The notes under the pieces were generated by a model that was not told the origin of the DNA, did no database searches, and saw nothing but the letters and a program-made list of their open reading frames with translations. DNA of 64,000 nucleotides from Algibacter luteus (GTDB lineage Bacteria > Bacteroidota > Bacteroidia > Flavobacteriales > Flavobacteriaceae), in assembly GCF_900141715.1 (NCBI RefSeq), contig NZ_FQYK01000005.1, positions 124,001 through 188,000 on the forward strand. The letters run 5' to 3'. Below, in pieces: positions 17,519 through 27,175 of this stretch (the stretch's first letter is position 1; the number at the start of each line of letters is the position of its first letter). The translations under genes were made by a program, and so were the position numbers.

Positions 17519-18571
17519 ATGATTAAGACTGATATACTTATCATAGGTGCTGGACCAACAGGTTTATTTACTGTATTTGAAGCAGGATTATTAAAATTAA
17601 AATGTCATTTAATAGACGCATTACCACAACCAGGTGGACAATGTTCGGAGATTTATCCAAAAAAACCAATTTATGATATTCCAGGTTTCCCAGAAATTTT
17701 AGCCGGAGATTTAACAAATAATTTGCTTGAACAAGGCAAGCAATTCGAACCAGGATTTACCTTAGGAGAACGTGCTGAAACCATAGAGAAACAAGATGAT
17801 GGCTCGTTTATCGTAACTACAAACAAAGGTACACAACACCATGCGCCAGTGGTGGCAATTGCAGGAGGCTTGGGCTCTTTCGAACCAAGAAAACCTGCCA
17901 TTGAAGGTATTGCAGATTACGAAGACAAGGGTGTTGAGTATATTATTAAAGATCCAGAATTTTATCGTAATAAACGTGTAGTAATTTCTGGAGGTGGAGA
18001 CTCTGCTTTAGATTGGAGTATCTTTTTAACCGATGTCGCTTCAGAAGTAACCTTAATCCATAGAAGAAATGAATTTAGAGGAGCTTTAGATTCTGTTGAA
18101 AAAGTTGGAGAATTGACTAGAGCGGGTAAAATTAATTTAGTGACGCCTGCTGAGGTTAAAGAATTGCATGGCGATGGAAAAATTGAAGCCGTAACTTATG
18201 TGAGAGATGGCGAATCGTTTCAAATTGAAACGGACCATTTTATTCCTTTATTCGGATTATCACCAAAATTAGGACCTATTGGAAAATGGGGATTAGAAAT
18301 TGAAAAAAATGCCATAAAGGTGAATAACGCAGCAAATTATCAAACTAATATTCCAGGTATTTTTGCGATTGGCGATGTGAATACCTACCCTGAGAAATTA
18401 AAGTTAATACTTTGTGGTTTCCATGAAGCCACTTTAATGTGTCAAGCAGCGTATAGAATTATAAACCCAGGAAAAAAGTACGTATTAAAATATACAACTG
18501 TAAGCGGAATAGATGGCTTTGACGGTTCTCGTAAAGAGGCTCCAAAAGCTGTAGTACAAGCTATAAATTAA
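17519..18571 (+). CDS. NAD(P)/FAD oxidoreductase, thioredoxin-reductase-like ferredoxin-NADP reductase
   Basis: The 350-residue flavoprotein has an FAD site IIGAGPTGLF (residues 7-16), QPGGQCSEIYP, and an NAD(P) site ISGGGDSALDW. It lacks the redox-active CxxC of thioredoxin reductase, which identifies the FNR-like branch. GIFAIGDVNTYPEKLKLI closes the FAD domain. As the last gene of the sulfate operon, it is the natural source of electrons, via ferredoxin, for the sulfite reductase upstream. That link is inference from position. Confidence 0.88.
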   Translation: MIKTDILIIGAGPTGLFTVFEAGLLKLKCHLIDALPQPGGQCSEIYPKKPIYDIPGFPEILAGDLTNNLLEQGKQFEPGFTLGERAETIEKQDDGSFIVTTNKGTQHHAPVVAIAGGLGSFEPRKPAIEGIADYEDKGVEYIIKDPEFYRNKRVVISGGGDSALDWSIFLTDVASEVTLIHRRNEFRGALDSVEKVGELTRAGKINLVTPAEVKELHGDGKIEAVTYVRDGESFQIETDHFIPLFGLSPKLGPIGKWGLEIEKNAIKVNNAANYQTNIPGIFAIGDVNTYPEKLKLILCGFHEATLMCQAAYRIINPGKKYVLKYTTVSGIDGFDGSRKEAPKAVVQAIN

Positions 18572-18596
18572 CTATAAACACAAGTTGTTTTAGAAT

Positions 18597-18637
18597 AATC
18601 CTGCTTAGTTTTTACTTCGCAGGATTTAGTTTTTAAT
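18597..18637 (+). terminator. Terminator of the sulfate operon
   Basis: AATCCTGC (18597-18604) and GCAGGATT (18619-18626) pair across a 14-base loop and are followed by TAGTTTTT. It lies 26 bases after the last gene of the operon. Confidence 0.6.
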
Positions 18638-18703
18638 AAATTGTAAGATTTAAAAGGAATAGTTTTATTTTTAGCAGCCGAAAGGCCTATAATTTAAAAA
18701 CAC

Positions 18704-19447
18704 ATGAAAAGTTATAATGTTTGCTTAAAAGATACCGTTAAAACCTTCACTAAAAGATTGTTTTATTCATTGTTTGACTGCGAGCAAGAAGAGGCTCATG
18801 GTGAGTATTTAGAATCTACGTTTTTAAAAATTCTTTCAGCTTTAAACATTGATAATGGCGACGAAATTTGGACAGCATTTCAAAAAGAGCTTCCGCAAAT
18901 AAGAAAAAAATTAGACTTGGATGCCATTGCTTTTGAATGTAATGATCCTGCATCTCATAGTTTGGAAGAAATTTATTTGGCTTATCCTGGGTTTCACGCC
19001 ATTTCTATTTATAGATTAAGTCATGCATTATACAAGTTGAACGTGCATATTCTTCCTAGAATGATGACTGAATATATTCATGGCATTACAGGTATTGATA
19101 TACATCCAGGGGCCACAATAGGTGAGTCGTTTTATATCGACCATGGCACCGGAATTGTTATTGGAGAAACTTCAATCATAAAAAATGGAGTTAAAATTTA
19201 TCAAGGGGTAACTTTAGGAGGTATTCAAGTGAGTAAAGATTTAGCCAAAATAAAAAGACACCCAACCATAGAAGATAATGTATGTATTTATGCTAATGCG
19301 ACTATTTTGGGTGGCGATATTGTAATAGGTGCTAATAGCATCATTGGAGCAAACGTTTGGATAACGCAATCCGTACCTGAAAACTCCTTAGTTACCTATC
19401 AAACAGAAATTAAAATAAGACCAAAGAAAAATGGAATTCGAGAATAG
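18704..19447 (+). CDS. cysE: Serine O-acetyltransferase
   Basis: The enzyme makes O-acetylserine from serine and acetyl-CoA for cysteine synthesis. The C-terminal half is a left-handed beta-helix with hexapeptide repeats (IHPGATIGESFYIDHGTG and KIYQGVTLGG). H-G-T-G and the preceding DH are the active-site residues. The N-terminal 90 residues are helical, as in the EpsC/SrpH type. The 3' end overlaps the next gene by 17 bp, implying coupled translation with cysteine synthase. Confidence 0.93.
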   Translation: MKSYNVCLKDTVKTFTKRLFYSLFDCEQEEAHGEYLESTFLKILSALNIDNGDEIWTAFQKELPQIRKKLDLDAIAFECNDPASHSLEEIYLAYPGFHAISIYRLSHALYKLNVHILPRMMTEYIHGITGIDIHPGATIGESFYIDHGTGIVIGETSIIKNGVKIYQGVTLGGIQVSKDLAKIKRHPTIEDNVCIYANATILGGDIVIGANSIIGANVWITQSVPENSLVTYQTEIKIRPKKNGIRE

Positions 19448-20321
19448 TATAATTGGTCAAATTGGAAATACGCCGTTAGTTGAAGCAACTCATCTAATTA
19501 ACAAAAAGGGTGTGCGATTGTTTTTAAAATTAGAAGGCAATAACCCTGGCGGAAGCGTTAAAGACAGGCCTGCCTTCAACATGATTAATGAAGCTTTAAA
19601 ACGTGGTGATATTCAAAAGGGAGGTACTTTAGTTGAGGCCACTAGCGGTAATACAGGAATTGCGCTTGCATTCATAGCGAAACTTTTAGGCCTGAATATG
19701 GTATTAATCATGCCTGAGAATTCAACCGAAGAACGTGTAAAAACCATGCGCGCATATGGAGCTGAAGTTATATTAACATCCTCAGATATTGGAATTGAAG
19801 GGTCGCGAGATTTGGCATTTCAACTAAGAGACGAAAAAGGATATACGCTTTTAAATCAGTTTGAAAATGATGACAATTGGAAGGCGCATTATAAAACAAC
19901 AGGCCCTGAAATATGGAAGGCTACTAAAGGCGAAATAACCCATTTTGTATCTGCCATGGGCACAACTGGTACCATTACAGGAACATCTACTTATTTAAAA
20001 GAGCAGAATAAAAAAATCACCATAGTTGGTGCACAACCTGCTGATGGTGCAAGAATTCCTGGTATTCGAAAATGGTCACCTGATTATGTTCCGAAATTTT
20101 TTGACCCTAAAAAGGTTGATATTGTAGTAGATGTCTCAGAAGAAAATGCTAAAGCAACTACAATTAAATTGGCCAAAGAAGAAGGCGTTTTTGCAGGTAT
20201 GAGTAGTGGTGGTTCAGTATATTGTGCACTGCAAATAGCAAATCAAATAGATAAAGGCGTTATAGTAGCCATTATTTGCGATCGCGGAGATAGATATTTA
20301 TCGTCCACACTCTTTGATTAA
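19431..20321 (+). CDS. cysM: Cysteine synthase (CysM type)
   Basis: This PLP enzyme replaces the acetyl group of O-acetylserine with sulfide to give cysteine. The PLP lysine lies in NPGGSVKDRPA (about residues 37-47). EATSGNTGIALA and GTTGTITGTSTYLKE are the substrate and phosphate loops. The protein is 296 residues, short like CysM rather than CysK. It starts inside the end of the serine acetyltransferase gene. CysK cannot be excluded by motif alone. Confidence 0.92.
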   Translation: MEFENSIIGQIGNTPLVEATHLINKKGVRLFLKLEGNNPGGSVKDRPAFNMINEALKRGDIQKGGTLVEATSGNTGIALAFIAKLLGLNMVLIMPENSTEERVKTMRAYGAEVILTSSDIGIEGSRDLAFQLRDEKGYTLLNQFENDDNWKAHYKTTGPEIWKATKGEITHFVSAMGTTGTITGTSTYLKEQNKKITIVGAQPADGARIPGIRKWSPDYVPKFFDPKKVDIVVDVSEENAKATTIKLAKEEGVFAGMSSGGSVYCALQIANQIDKGVIVAIICDRGDRYLSSTLFD

Positions 20322-20369
20322 GAAATAACAATTTTTGCAAATTTCGTGTGAATAAAGCAATATAGTTAG

Positions 20370-20377
20370 TACTTTTG
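20370..20377 (+). promoter_or_regulatory. Putative -7 element before the second SAM-I riboswitch
   Basis: TACTTTTG matches TAnnTTTG and lies 26 bases before the aptamer, a similar distance to that seen for riboswitch 1. No clear TTTG is seen at the proper spacing upstream. Confidence 0.45.
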
Positions 20378-20402
20378 CATCCCAGTTCATTAACGTATTA
20401 AT

Positions 20403-20509
20403 GTTATCAAGAAAGGTAGAGGGAATAGACCCGTTGAAACCTTGGCAACCTCCCGAACTTCGGGAAAGGTGCTACGTTCTACCAGTAATTAATTTACTGG
20501 ACAGATAAC
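20403..20509 (+). ncRNA. SAM-I (S-box) riboswitch upstream of metH
   Basis: GTTATC (20403-20408) pairs with GATAAC (20504-20509) as P1. The internal blocks match riboswitch 1 almost exactly: AAGGTAGAGGGAATAGACCC, GAAACCTTGGCAACCTCCCG and AAGGTGCTACG. The variable P4 hairpin (CCAGTAAT.../TTACTGG) differs. It precedes the split methionine synthase genes and metF, the expected SAM-repressed targets. Confidence 0.93.
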
Positions 20510-20532
20510 GAAAAGTAAATCCCTAACTTTTC
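20510..20532 (+). terminator. Hairpin just after riboswitch 2 (possible expression platform)
   Basis: GAAAAGT (20510-20516) and ACTTTTC (20526-20532) form 7 perfect pairs directly after the riboswitch P1, 28 bases before the metH start. No T-run follows. Its placement mirrors the hairpin after riboswitch 1, although its sequence differs. Confidence 0.4.
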
Positions 20533-20560
20533 TTGATGACATACAGATAATAATTATCAA

Positions 20561-21568
20561 ATGTCGAGTATACAACAAGCATTAAAAGAACGAATTTTAG
20601 TTTTAGATGGCGCCATGGGCACCATGCTACAAGCTTATAAATTTACCGAAGCCAATTTTAGAGGCGAACGTTTTAAAGATTACCCAACGCCTTTGCAAGG
20701 TAATAACGATTTGTTGTCTATTACACAGCCTGAAGCTATAAAAACCATTCATGGAAAATATTTTGAAGCTGGTGCAGATATCGTTGAAACCAATACGTTT
20801 TCAGGGACAACCATAGCCATGGCTGATTATCAAATGGAAGATTTAGTTTATGAATTAAATTATCAATCGGCCAAAATAGCTAAAGAAGTAGCAGAAGAGT
20901 TCACAGCTAAAGAGCCAAATAAGCCACGATTTGTCGCAGGTTCTATAGGGCCAACAAACCGTACGGCAAGTATGTCTCCAGATGTAAACGACCCTGGCTA
21001 TAGAGCCGTAACTTTTGATGAGCTGAGAATTGCTTACAAGCAACAAGTAGAGGCTTTAGTAGATGGCGGTGTAGATTTGCTTTTAGTGGAAACTGTATTT
21101 GATACACTTAACGCCAAAGCAGCGTTATTTGCTATTGAAGAAGTGAAAGAAGAACGCGGAATCGATATTCCAATTATGTTAAGCGGTACAATTACCGATG
21201 CATCGGGAAGAACCTTATCTGGACAAACGGCTGAGGCATTTTTGATTTCAGTATCTCATATACCTTTGCTATCTGTAGGGTTCAACTGTGCTTTGGGAGC
21301 CAATTTACTTCAACCACATTTAGAAGCTATTGCTAGTAAAACCGATTTTGCAATTTCTGCACATCCTAACGCCGGTTTACCAAATGCATTTGGTGAGTAT
21401 GATGAAACTCCTGAAGAAATGGGAGAACAGATTGAAGAATATTTAAAGAAGAATTTAATTAATATTATTGGTGGTTGTTGCGGAACAAGTCCAGAGCATA
21501 TTCGCGTTATTGCAAATATAGCAGCTAAATATAAACCTCGTGAATTTGCAACTCTGAGCGCAGTCTAA
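20561..21568 (+). CDS. metH: Methionine synthase, homocysteine-binding subunit (split MetH, N-terminal)
   Basis: This 335-residue protein is the homocysteine S-methyltransferase barrel of cobalamin-dependent methionine synthase. It begins with [12 protein letters not shown], has [12 protein letters not shown], and carries the zinc ligands GFNCALG (near residue 245) and the GGCCGTSP motif (about 310). The remaining MetH modules are encoded by the next gene, 17 bp away. The final residues TLSAV come from a short dispersed repeat at the 3' end. Confidence 0.94.
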   Translation: MSSIQQALKERILVLDGAMGTMLQAYKFTEANFRGERFKDYPTPLQGNNDLLSITQPEAIKTIHGKYFEAGADIVETNTFSGTTIAMADYQMEDLVYELNYQSAKIAKEVAEEFTAKEPNKPRFVAGSIGPTNRTASMSPDVNDPGYRAVTFDELRIAYKQQVEALVDGGVDLLLVETVFDTLNAKAALFAIEEVKEERGIDIPIMLSGTITDASGRTLSGQTAEAFLISVSHIPLLSVGFNCALGANLLQPHLEAIASKTDFAISAHPNAGLPNAFGEYDETPEEMGEQIEEYLKKNLINIIGGCCGTSPEHIRVIANIAAKYKPREFATLSAV

Positions 21569-21585
21569 GATTCTCATTAGAAAAA

Positions 21586-24258
21586 ATGAAAGTTAAACAA
21601 ACAAAATACATGAAATTATCTGGTTTGGAACCTTTGGTTCTAAACGAAAATAGCAATTTCATAAATGTAGGAGAGCGAACTAACGTCGCGGGATCTCGAA
21701 AATTTCTACGATTAATAAAAGAAGAAAAATTTGATGAAGCCTTAGATATAGCACGTCATCAAGTAGACGGTGGCGCACAAATTATCGATATTAATTTTGA
21801 TGATGGTTTAATTGATGGAAAAGAAGCAATGGTACGTTTCTTAAACCTAATTGCCGCTGAGCCAGATATTTGTCGTGTTCCTATCATGATTGATAGTTCA
21901 AAATGGGAAATTATTGAAGCTGGACTTCAGGTAGTACAAGGAAAATGTGTTGTAAACTCCATTTCGTTAAAAGAAGGAGAAGAGAAATTCATTTGGGAAG
22001 CAAAACAAATAAAGAGATATGGAGCCGCTGTGATTGTCATGGCTTTTGATGAAGTTGGGCAAGCCGATAATTATGAACGAAGAATTGAAATTGCCAAACG
22101 ATCGTATGATGTTTTGGTGAACAAGGTAAATTTCCCATCAGAAGATATCATATTCGATTTAAATATATTTCCTGTTGCCACTGGAATGGATGAGCACAGG
22201 CGTAATGCTATCGATTTTATTGAAGCCACACGTTGGGTTCGCGAAAATTTACCAAATGTAAGTGTAAGCGGAGGCGTTAGCAACGTGTCATTCTCATTTC
22301 GAGGTAATGATGGTGTTCGTGAAGCGATGCACTCTGTATTTCTGTATCATGCCATACAAGCTGGAATGAATATGGGTATTGTAAATCCTGCGTTATTGGA
22401 GGTTTATGATGATATTCCAAAAGATTTATTAGAGTATGTAGAAGATGTGATTTTAGACAGACGAGATGATGCCACTGAGCGTTTATTAGATTTTGCTGAA
22501 ACCGTAAAAGGGTCAAAGAAGGAAGCTGGAGCAGACTTATCTTGGAGAGAAAATCCATTACAGGAGCGTATCACTCATGCTTTAGTTAAAGGTATTGATG
22601 CTTTTATTATTGAAGACATTGAACAAGCAAGACAAGAAGCCGAAAAACCTATTGATGTTATCGAAGGGCATTTAATGATTGGTATGAATGTGGTTGGCGA
22701 TTTGTTTGGTGCAGGAAAAATGTTTCTGCCACAAGTTGTAAAATCGGCTAGGGTCATGAAAAAAGCTGTGGCTTACTTAAATCCATTTATTGAAGCTGAA
22801 AAAACTGATAAGCAAGAACCAGTTGGTAAAATTTTAATGGCTACTGTTAAAGGCGATGTTCACGATATTGGAAAAAATATTGTAAGTGTAGTATTGGCAT
22901 GTAATAATTATGAAATAGTAGATTTAGGGGTGATGGTACCGCCTGAAAAAATCATAGAAACGGCCATAAAAGAGCGTGTTGATGCTATTGGACTTTCTGG
23001 ATTAATTACGCCATCGCTTGATGAAATGGTGTATTTAGCGAAAGAAATGCAGCGGCAAAATTTTGAAATACCATTATTAATTGGTGGTGCTACAACATCA
23101 AAAGCACATACCGCTGTAAAAATTGATACGCAATACAATAAAGCCGTGGTTCATGTTAACGATGCATCACGTGCAGTAACGGTTGTGGGCGATTTATTAA
23201 ATAAGAAAGGTACACACGAGTATACAGCGAAATTAAAAAAGGATTATGACGAATTTCGCACCAAGTTTTTAAAACGAGGCAAAGAGAAATCATATATTTC
23301 AATTGAAGAAGCTAGAGCCAGAAAATATAAAATTGATTGGGAAACTTCGGAAATTGTAAAACCAAAGGAACTTGGCGTTCAGATTTTAAAACAATTAAGT
23401 TTGAAAGAATTGGAACCTTTCATAGACTGGAGCCCGTTTTTTAGAAGTTGGGATCTACACGGTAAATATCCAGATATTCTGAAAGATAAGGTTGTTGGTG
23501 AACAAGCTACGCAGCTTTTTGAAGATGCTAAAGACATGGTGCAGCAAATTATTGCTAAACAATTGCTAAAACCCAAGGCGGTTTTTGGATTATTTGAAGC
23601 AAATTCGATTAATGACGATGACATTACTGTTCAGAAAAAAGGAAAGGAAGTCGCCGTTTTTAGAACTTTACGCCAGCAATTAAAAAAGCGTGAAGGGATT
23701 CCTAATCATGCGTTAGCAGATTTTATCGCACCCAAAGAAACTGGTAAAACCGATTATATAGGAGCGTTTTGTGTTGGAATTTTTGGAGCGCAAGAATTGG
23801 CTGATAGTTATCGTGCAAAAGAGGATGATTATAATGCTATTATGGCGCAGGCTATTGCCGATAGGTTTGCCGAAGCATTCGCCGAATATTTGCACAAGCA
23901 AATAAGAGTGAAGCATTGGAGTTACGCAGCCAATGAAGATTTAACTAACGACGATTTAATTAAAGAAAGTTATAAAGGCATTCGTCCAGCTCCGGGTTAT
24001 CCGGCATGTCCTGATCATTTAGAGAAGGAAACCATTTGGGAACTACTAGAAGTGGAAAAGCTTATAGGTGTAAAATTAACCGAAAGTTTAGCCATGTGGC
24101 CTGCAGCAGCAGTTTCTGGATATTATTTTGCAAACCCGGAAGCCAAATATTTTGGTCTAGGTAAAATTACCGACGATCAAGTAACGGATTATGCAACACG
24201 AAAAGGCATAACAAAAGCAAAGGCCAGAAAGTGGTTGCACCCAAATATTGCAGAATAA
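21586..24258 (+). CDS. metH: Methionine synthase, folate/cobalamin/activation modules (split MetH, C-terminal)
   Basis: The 890-residue protein holds the pterin-binding module ([14 protein letters not shown] at the start), the cobalamin cap ([19 protein letters not shown], about 365-385), the B12 domain with DVHDIGKN (about 425-432, H is the cobalt ligand), and the SAM-dependent reactivation domain with [12 protein letters not shown]. With the upstream protein it makes a complete MetH. It needs cobalamin, so the cell must import or make B12. Splitting after the homocysteine module is common in this phylum. Confidence 0.95.
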   Translation: MKVKQTKYMKLSGLEPLVLNENSNFINVGERTNVAGSRKFLRLIKEEKFDEALDIARHQVDGGAQIIDINFDDGLIDGKEAMVRFLNLIAAEPDICRVPIMIDSSKWEIIEAGLQVVQGKCVVNSISLKEGEEKFIWEAKQIKRYGAAVIVMAFDEVGQADNYERRIEIAKRSYDVLVNKVNFPSEDIIFDLNIFPVATGMDEHRRNAIDFIEATRWVRENLPNVSVSGGVSNVSFSFRGNDGVREAMHSVFLYHAIQAGMNMGIVNPALLEVYDDIPKDLLEYVEDVILDRRDDATERLLDFAETVKGSKKEAGADLSWRENPLQERITHALVKGIDAFIIEDIEQARQEAEKPIDVIEGHLMIGMNVVGDLFGAGKMFLPQVVKSARVMKKAVAYLNPFIEAEKTDKQEPVGKILMATVKGDVHDIGKNIVSVVLACNNYEIVDLGVMVPPEKIIETAIKERVDAIGLSGLITPSLDEMVYLAKEMQRQNFEIPLLIGGATTSKAHTAVKIDTQYNKAVVHVNDASRAVTVVGDLLNKKGTHEYTAKLKKDYDEFRTKFLKRGKEKSYISIEEARARKYKIDWETSEIVKPKELGVQILKQLSLKELEPFIDWSPFFRSWDLHGKYPDILKDKVVGEQATQLFEDAKDMVQQIIAKQLLKPKAVFGLFEANSINDDDITVQKKGKEVAVFRTLRQQLKKREGIPNHALADFIAPKETGKTDYIGAFCVGIFGAQELADSYRAKEDDYNAIMAQAIADRFAEAFAEYLHKQIRVKHWSYAANEDLTNDDLIKESYKGIRPAPGYPACPDHLEKETIWELLEVEKLIGVKLTESLAMWPAAAVSGYYFANPEAKYFGLGKITDDQVTDYATRKGITKAKARKWLHPNIAE

Positions 24259-24263
24259 AAGAT

Positions 24264-24497
24264 ATGAAATTTATAGAATTAACTTTAGGGAGTTATGTGA
24301 TATCGCACGGATATGATGACAAGAACAAAGAAGTTTTAGAGCATGTACACTCGGATACATTTTCAAAGAAGATTGTTGCGGTTTCTAGAATAAAATCTAT
24401 TAGTGATAAGTATATTTTAACGGATTATGTGGATGGACGATGGATATATTGGGAATATAAAGAGGCTTTTGCTGAGGTTAAAAAAGCTTTGATTTAG
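24264..24497 (+). CDS. Small unknown protein between metH and metF
   Basis: The 77-residue protein from the ATG at 24264 has no family I recognise. It reads as a small beta-rich domain (MKFIELTLGSYVI ... RWIYWEYKEAFAEVKKAL), with no signal peptide or membrane segment. An upstream GTG at 24231 would overlap metH and is less likely. It starts 5 bp after metH, so it is in the riboswitch-controlled operon. Its stop codon touches the start of dispersed repeat copy C. Confidence 0.65.
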   Translation: MKFIELTLGSYVISHGYDDKNKEVLEHVHSDTFSKKIVAVSRIKSISDKYILTDYVDGRWIYWEYKEAFAEVKKALI

Positions 24498-24580
24498 CCC
24501 GCGTTAGCGATTGAAACGACATCCTTTTTTGAGGGACGAGAAAAAGATATAGTATAAAGCGCGACCCTTGTGGTAACGCT
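24497..24580 (-). repeat. Dispersed intergenic repeat, copy C
   Basis: GCCCGCGTTAGCGATTGAAA, then CATCCTTTTTTGAGGGACGA, AAAGATATAG, GCGCGACCC and GGTAACGCT repeat the plan of copy B with point changes. GCGTTA and TAACGC at the ends are complementary. It fills most of the gap before metF. Confidence 0.7.
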
Positions 24581-24640
24581 AAAAAGATAAAAATAAAACT
24601 GATGAGATTTCCGTTTTTTCGGGAATGACAAATACGAGTT

Positions 24641-25597
24641 ATGAAGGTTACAGATCACATAAAACATTCGAAAGGAAAAACGTTGTTTTCGTTTGAAATT
24701 ATACCGCCACAGAAGGGTAGAAATATTCAGGAATTGTATAATAATATTGACCCTTTAATGGAGTTTAATCCGCCATTTATTGATGTGACTACCTCGCGGG
24801 AGGAGTATGTTTATATTGATAAAGGTGATGGGCTTTTAGATAGAAAAATTACGAGAATGCGCCCTGGAACGGTTGGTATTTGCGCTTCTATACAGCATAA
24901 ATATAATGTGGATGCCATACCACATGTGCTTTGTGGTGGATTTACTAAAGAGGAAACGGAATATGTTTTAGTAGATTGTCATTATCTTGGGATACAGAAT
25001 GTTATGGCGTTGCGCGGTGATGCCATGAGCCATGAAAAGTATTTTAAAGCATGCGCTGGCGGACATGAATACGCAACCGAATTGGTCGCGCAAATTCAGA
25101 ATTTAAACACGGGGAAATATCTACATGATGTAATTGAATCTGAGCATAAATCTGATTTTTGTATTGGAGTTGCGGGTTACCCTGAAAAGCATATGGAGGC
25201 CCCTTCTTTACAAACCGATTTAAGACGATTAAAAGAAAAGGTTGATGCTGGAGCAGATTATGTGGTTACGCAAATGTTTTTTGATAATAACAAGTTTTTT
25301 GAGTTTGTAAAAGCAGCTAAAGCTATAGGCATTAATGTACCAATTATTCCGGGTATAAAACCAATTGCAGTAAAGCGTCATTTGCAACTATTGCCGCAAG
25401 TATTTAAAATTGATTTACCTGAAGAATTAATAGTTGAGGTTGAAAAATGTAAAGACAATAAAGCGGTAAGACAAGTTGGAATTGAGTGGGCCATTAAACA
25501 GTCTCGAGAGTTGCGGGAAGCTGGTGTGCCAGTATTACATTATTATTCTATGGGTAAAAGCGACAATATTAAAGCCATTGCATCGGCATTGTTTTAA
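24641..25597 (+). CDS. metF: Methylenetetrahydrofolate reductase
   Basis: This FAD enzyme makes 5-methyltetrahydrofolate, the methyl donor for methionine synthase. The 318-residue barrel begins FSFEIIPPQKGRN, with the catalytic glutamate, and has NVMALRGD and QMFFDN in the usual places. It lies downstream of the split metH, separated by a small unknown gene and a repeat. It may therefore share the riboswitch-controlled transcript. Confidence 0.95.
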   Translation: MKVTDHIKHSKGKTLFSFEIIPPQKGRNIQELYNNIDPLMEFNPPFIDVTTSREEYVYIDKGDGLLDRKITRMRPGTVGICASIQHKYNVDAIPHVLCGGFTKEETEYVLVDCHYLGIQNVMALRGDAMSHEKYFKACAGGHEYATELVAQIQNLNTGKYLHDVIESEHKSDFCIGVAGYPEKHMEAPSLQTDLRRLKEKVDAGADYVVTQMFFDNNKFFEFVKAAKAIGINVPIIPGIKPIAVKRHLQLLPQVFKIDLPEELIVEVEKCKDNKAVRQVGIEWAIKQSRELREAGVPVLHYYSMGKSDNIKAIASALF

Positions 25598-25631
25598 TAA
25601 TTAAGTTATTTTTGCTGCGTAACACCTATTT

Positions 25632-26732
25632 ATGCGCCAAATACTTGTTTGTGTTTTTTGTTTTTCTTTTAGCTTTTCTTTTTCTCAAGATAAGACACAT
25701 ACGTCTTTTATAGATGTTAATTATTTTCGTGGGAATATTGCACTTCATAACAATGAAATCCTTCATTTAATTAAAGGACATCCTGAAGGTGTTATTTTAG
25801 CTTGGAATAAAAAAACTTATGGTTTTCAAGACTGGGAACAACGATTTAATTTTCCTGACTACGGGGTTTCGTTGACTTATCAGAATATGAAAAACGATGT
25901 TTTAGGAAACAATATTGCGCTTTACGCACATTACAACTTTTACTTTTTAAAGCGTCATTTAATGTTTAGAATTGGGCAAGGTTTGTCATACAATACCAAT
26001 CCATATGATATAGATACCAACTTTAAAAATGTGGCCTTTGGCTCTACATTTGGGAGTAGTACCTATGTAATGCTTAACTACAAAAAAGAGCGCATTATTG
26101 ATAGATTTGGTTTGCAAGCTGGGTTTTCGTTGGTACATTATTCAAATGCGAATGTGAAATCGCCTAACAACGGAACCAATTCGATTACCTTTAATTTGGG
26201 GATGACCTATAATTTAGACGATACCGATATAGAATACCAATATACTTTAGATAAACAGGCGGATCGGGATTTTTCTGAGCCTCTAAAATACAACCTTGTT
26301 TTTAGGTCTGGAATTAATGAGAGCGATGTTGTTGGTAGCGGACAATATGCTATGTATGTTATATCTGCCTATGCCGATAAGCGTATTAATAAATCAAGTG
26401 CATTTCAGCTAGGAACCGATGTGTTTTTTTCTAACTTTTTGAAAGAGTTAATTTATTATCAGAGTGTAGCTTTTCCTAACAAGGGGCTTTCAGGTGATGA
26501 AGACCATAAGCGTATTGGTGTTTTCGCAGGACATGAATTGTTCATTAATAAAACATCGTTAATCACCCAATTGGGGTATTATGTATATTATCCTTTTGAT
26601 TTTGAAGGAAGGACCTATTTTAGAATAGGGTTAAAACGATACATTTCAAAGAAATGGTTTGGTTCGTTAACTCTAAAATCGCACGGTGCTAAGGCTGAAG
26701 GTGTTGAATTTGGACTTGGAATAAGACTGTAA
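25632..26732 (+). CDS. Acyloxyacyl hydrolase / PagL-like outer-membrane lipid A deacylase
   Basis: The 366-residue protein has an N-terminal signal peptide (about residues 1-19, ending FSFSQD) and alternating hydrophobic beta strands typical of an outer-membrane barrel. LVHYSNANVKSPNNGTNS contains H169 and S171, matching the H-x-S active-site pair of PagL lipid A 3-O-deacylase. It may trim acyl chains from lipid A. It is 35 bp downstream of metF but unrelated to it. PagL itself is about half this length, so extra strands or a different lipid substrate are possible. Confidence 0.75.
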   Translation: MRQILVCVFCFSFSFSFSQDKTHTSFIDVNYFRGNIALHNNEILHLIKGHPEGVILAWNKKTYGFQDWEQRFNFPDYGVSLTYQNMKNDVLGNNIALYAHYNFYFLKRHLMFRIGQGLSYNTNPYDIDTNFKNVAFGSTFGSSTYVMLNYKKERIIDRFGLQAGFSLVHYSNANVKSPNNGTNSITFNLGMTYNLDDTDIEYQYTLDKQADRDFSEPLKYNLVFRSGINESDVVGSGQYAMYVISAYADKRINKSSAFQLGTDVFFSNFLKELIYYQSVAFPNKGLSGDEDHKRIGVFAGHELFINKTSLITQLGYYVYYPFDFEGRTYFRIGLKRYISKKWFGSLTLKSHGAKAEGVEFGLGIRL

Positions 26733-26742
26733 ATAGACAGAT

Positions 26743-27162
26743 ATGGAACAGAGATTAACCATTATAGGTTTAGGCGTAAAAAATCTAAAAGTATCTTCAG
26801 AGTTTTATGAAGAAAAATTTGGTTGGAAAAAAACAGAATCCAGTAATGAGAGCATTGTATTTTTTCAATTAAACGGGATGCTATTGTCGTTATATCCGAT
26901 AGATAAATTAGCTGAAGATGCTGGAGTATCTAGTGAAGGTGAAGGATTTAAAGCGTTTTCTCTAGCCTATAATACTAGAACAAAAGAAGAAGTTGATACG
27001 TTGATTGAAACACTTGAAGCTAGAGGTGTTAAAATTGTAAAACAACCCGAGGAGGTGTTTTGGGGTGGCTATAGCAGTTATATTGCAGATCCTGATGAAA
27101 ATTTATGGGAAATAGCATTTAATCCCTATTTGAAATTAGATGAGAAAGGAAACGTTGTTTAG
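26743..27162 (+). CDS. VOC family (glyoxalase-like) protein
   Basis: The 139-residue protein has the paired beta-alpha-beta-beta-beta modules of the vicinal oxygen chelate family. It begins TIIGLGVKNLKVSSEFYEEKFGW and ends SSYIADPDENLWEIAFNP, where the glutamate is a usual metal ligand. Substrate and reaction are not predictable. It is 10 bp after the PagL-like gene and probably shares its transcript. Confidence 0.85.
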   Translation: MEQRLTIIGLGVKNLKVSSEFYEEKFGWKKTESSNESIVFFQLNGMLLSLYPIDKLAEDAGVSSEGEGFKAFSLAYNTRTKEEVDTLIETLEARGVKIVKQPEEVFWGGYSSYIADPDENLWEIAFNPYLKLDEKGNVV

Positions 27163-27175
27163 ATTAAAATAATTC

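Noticed and set aside
18674-18690. GCC-GAAA-GGC mini hairpin before cysE as a regulatory RNA
   Set aside because: Only three stem pairs, with no other conserved riboswitch-like block around it.
24231-24263. GTG start for the small gene after metH
   Set aside because: It overlaps the metH end in another frame; the ATG at 24264, 5 bp after metH, is the better start.
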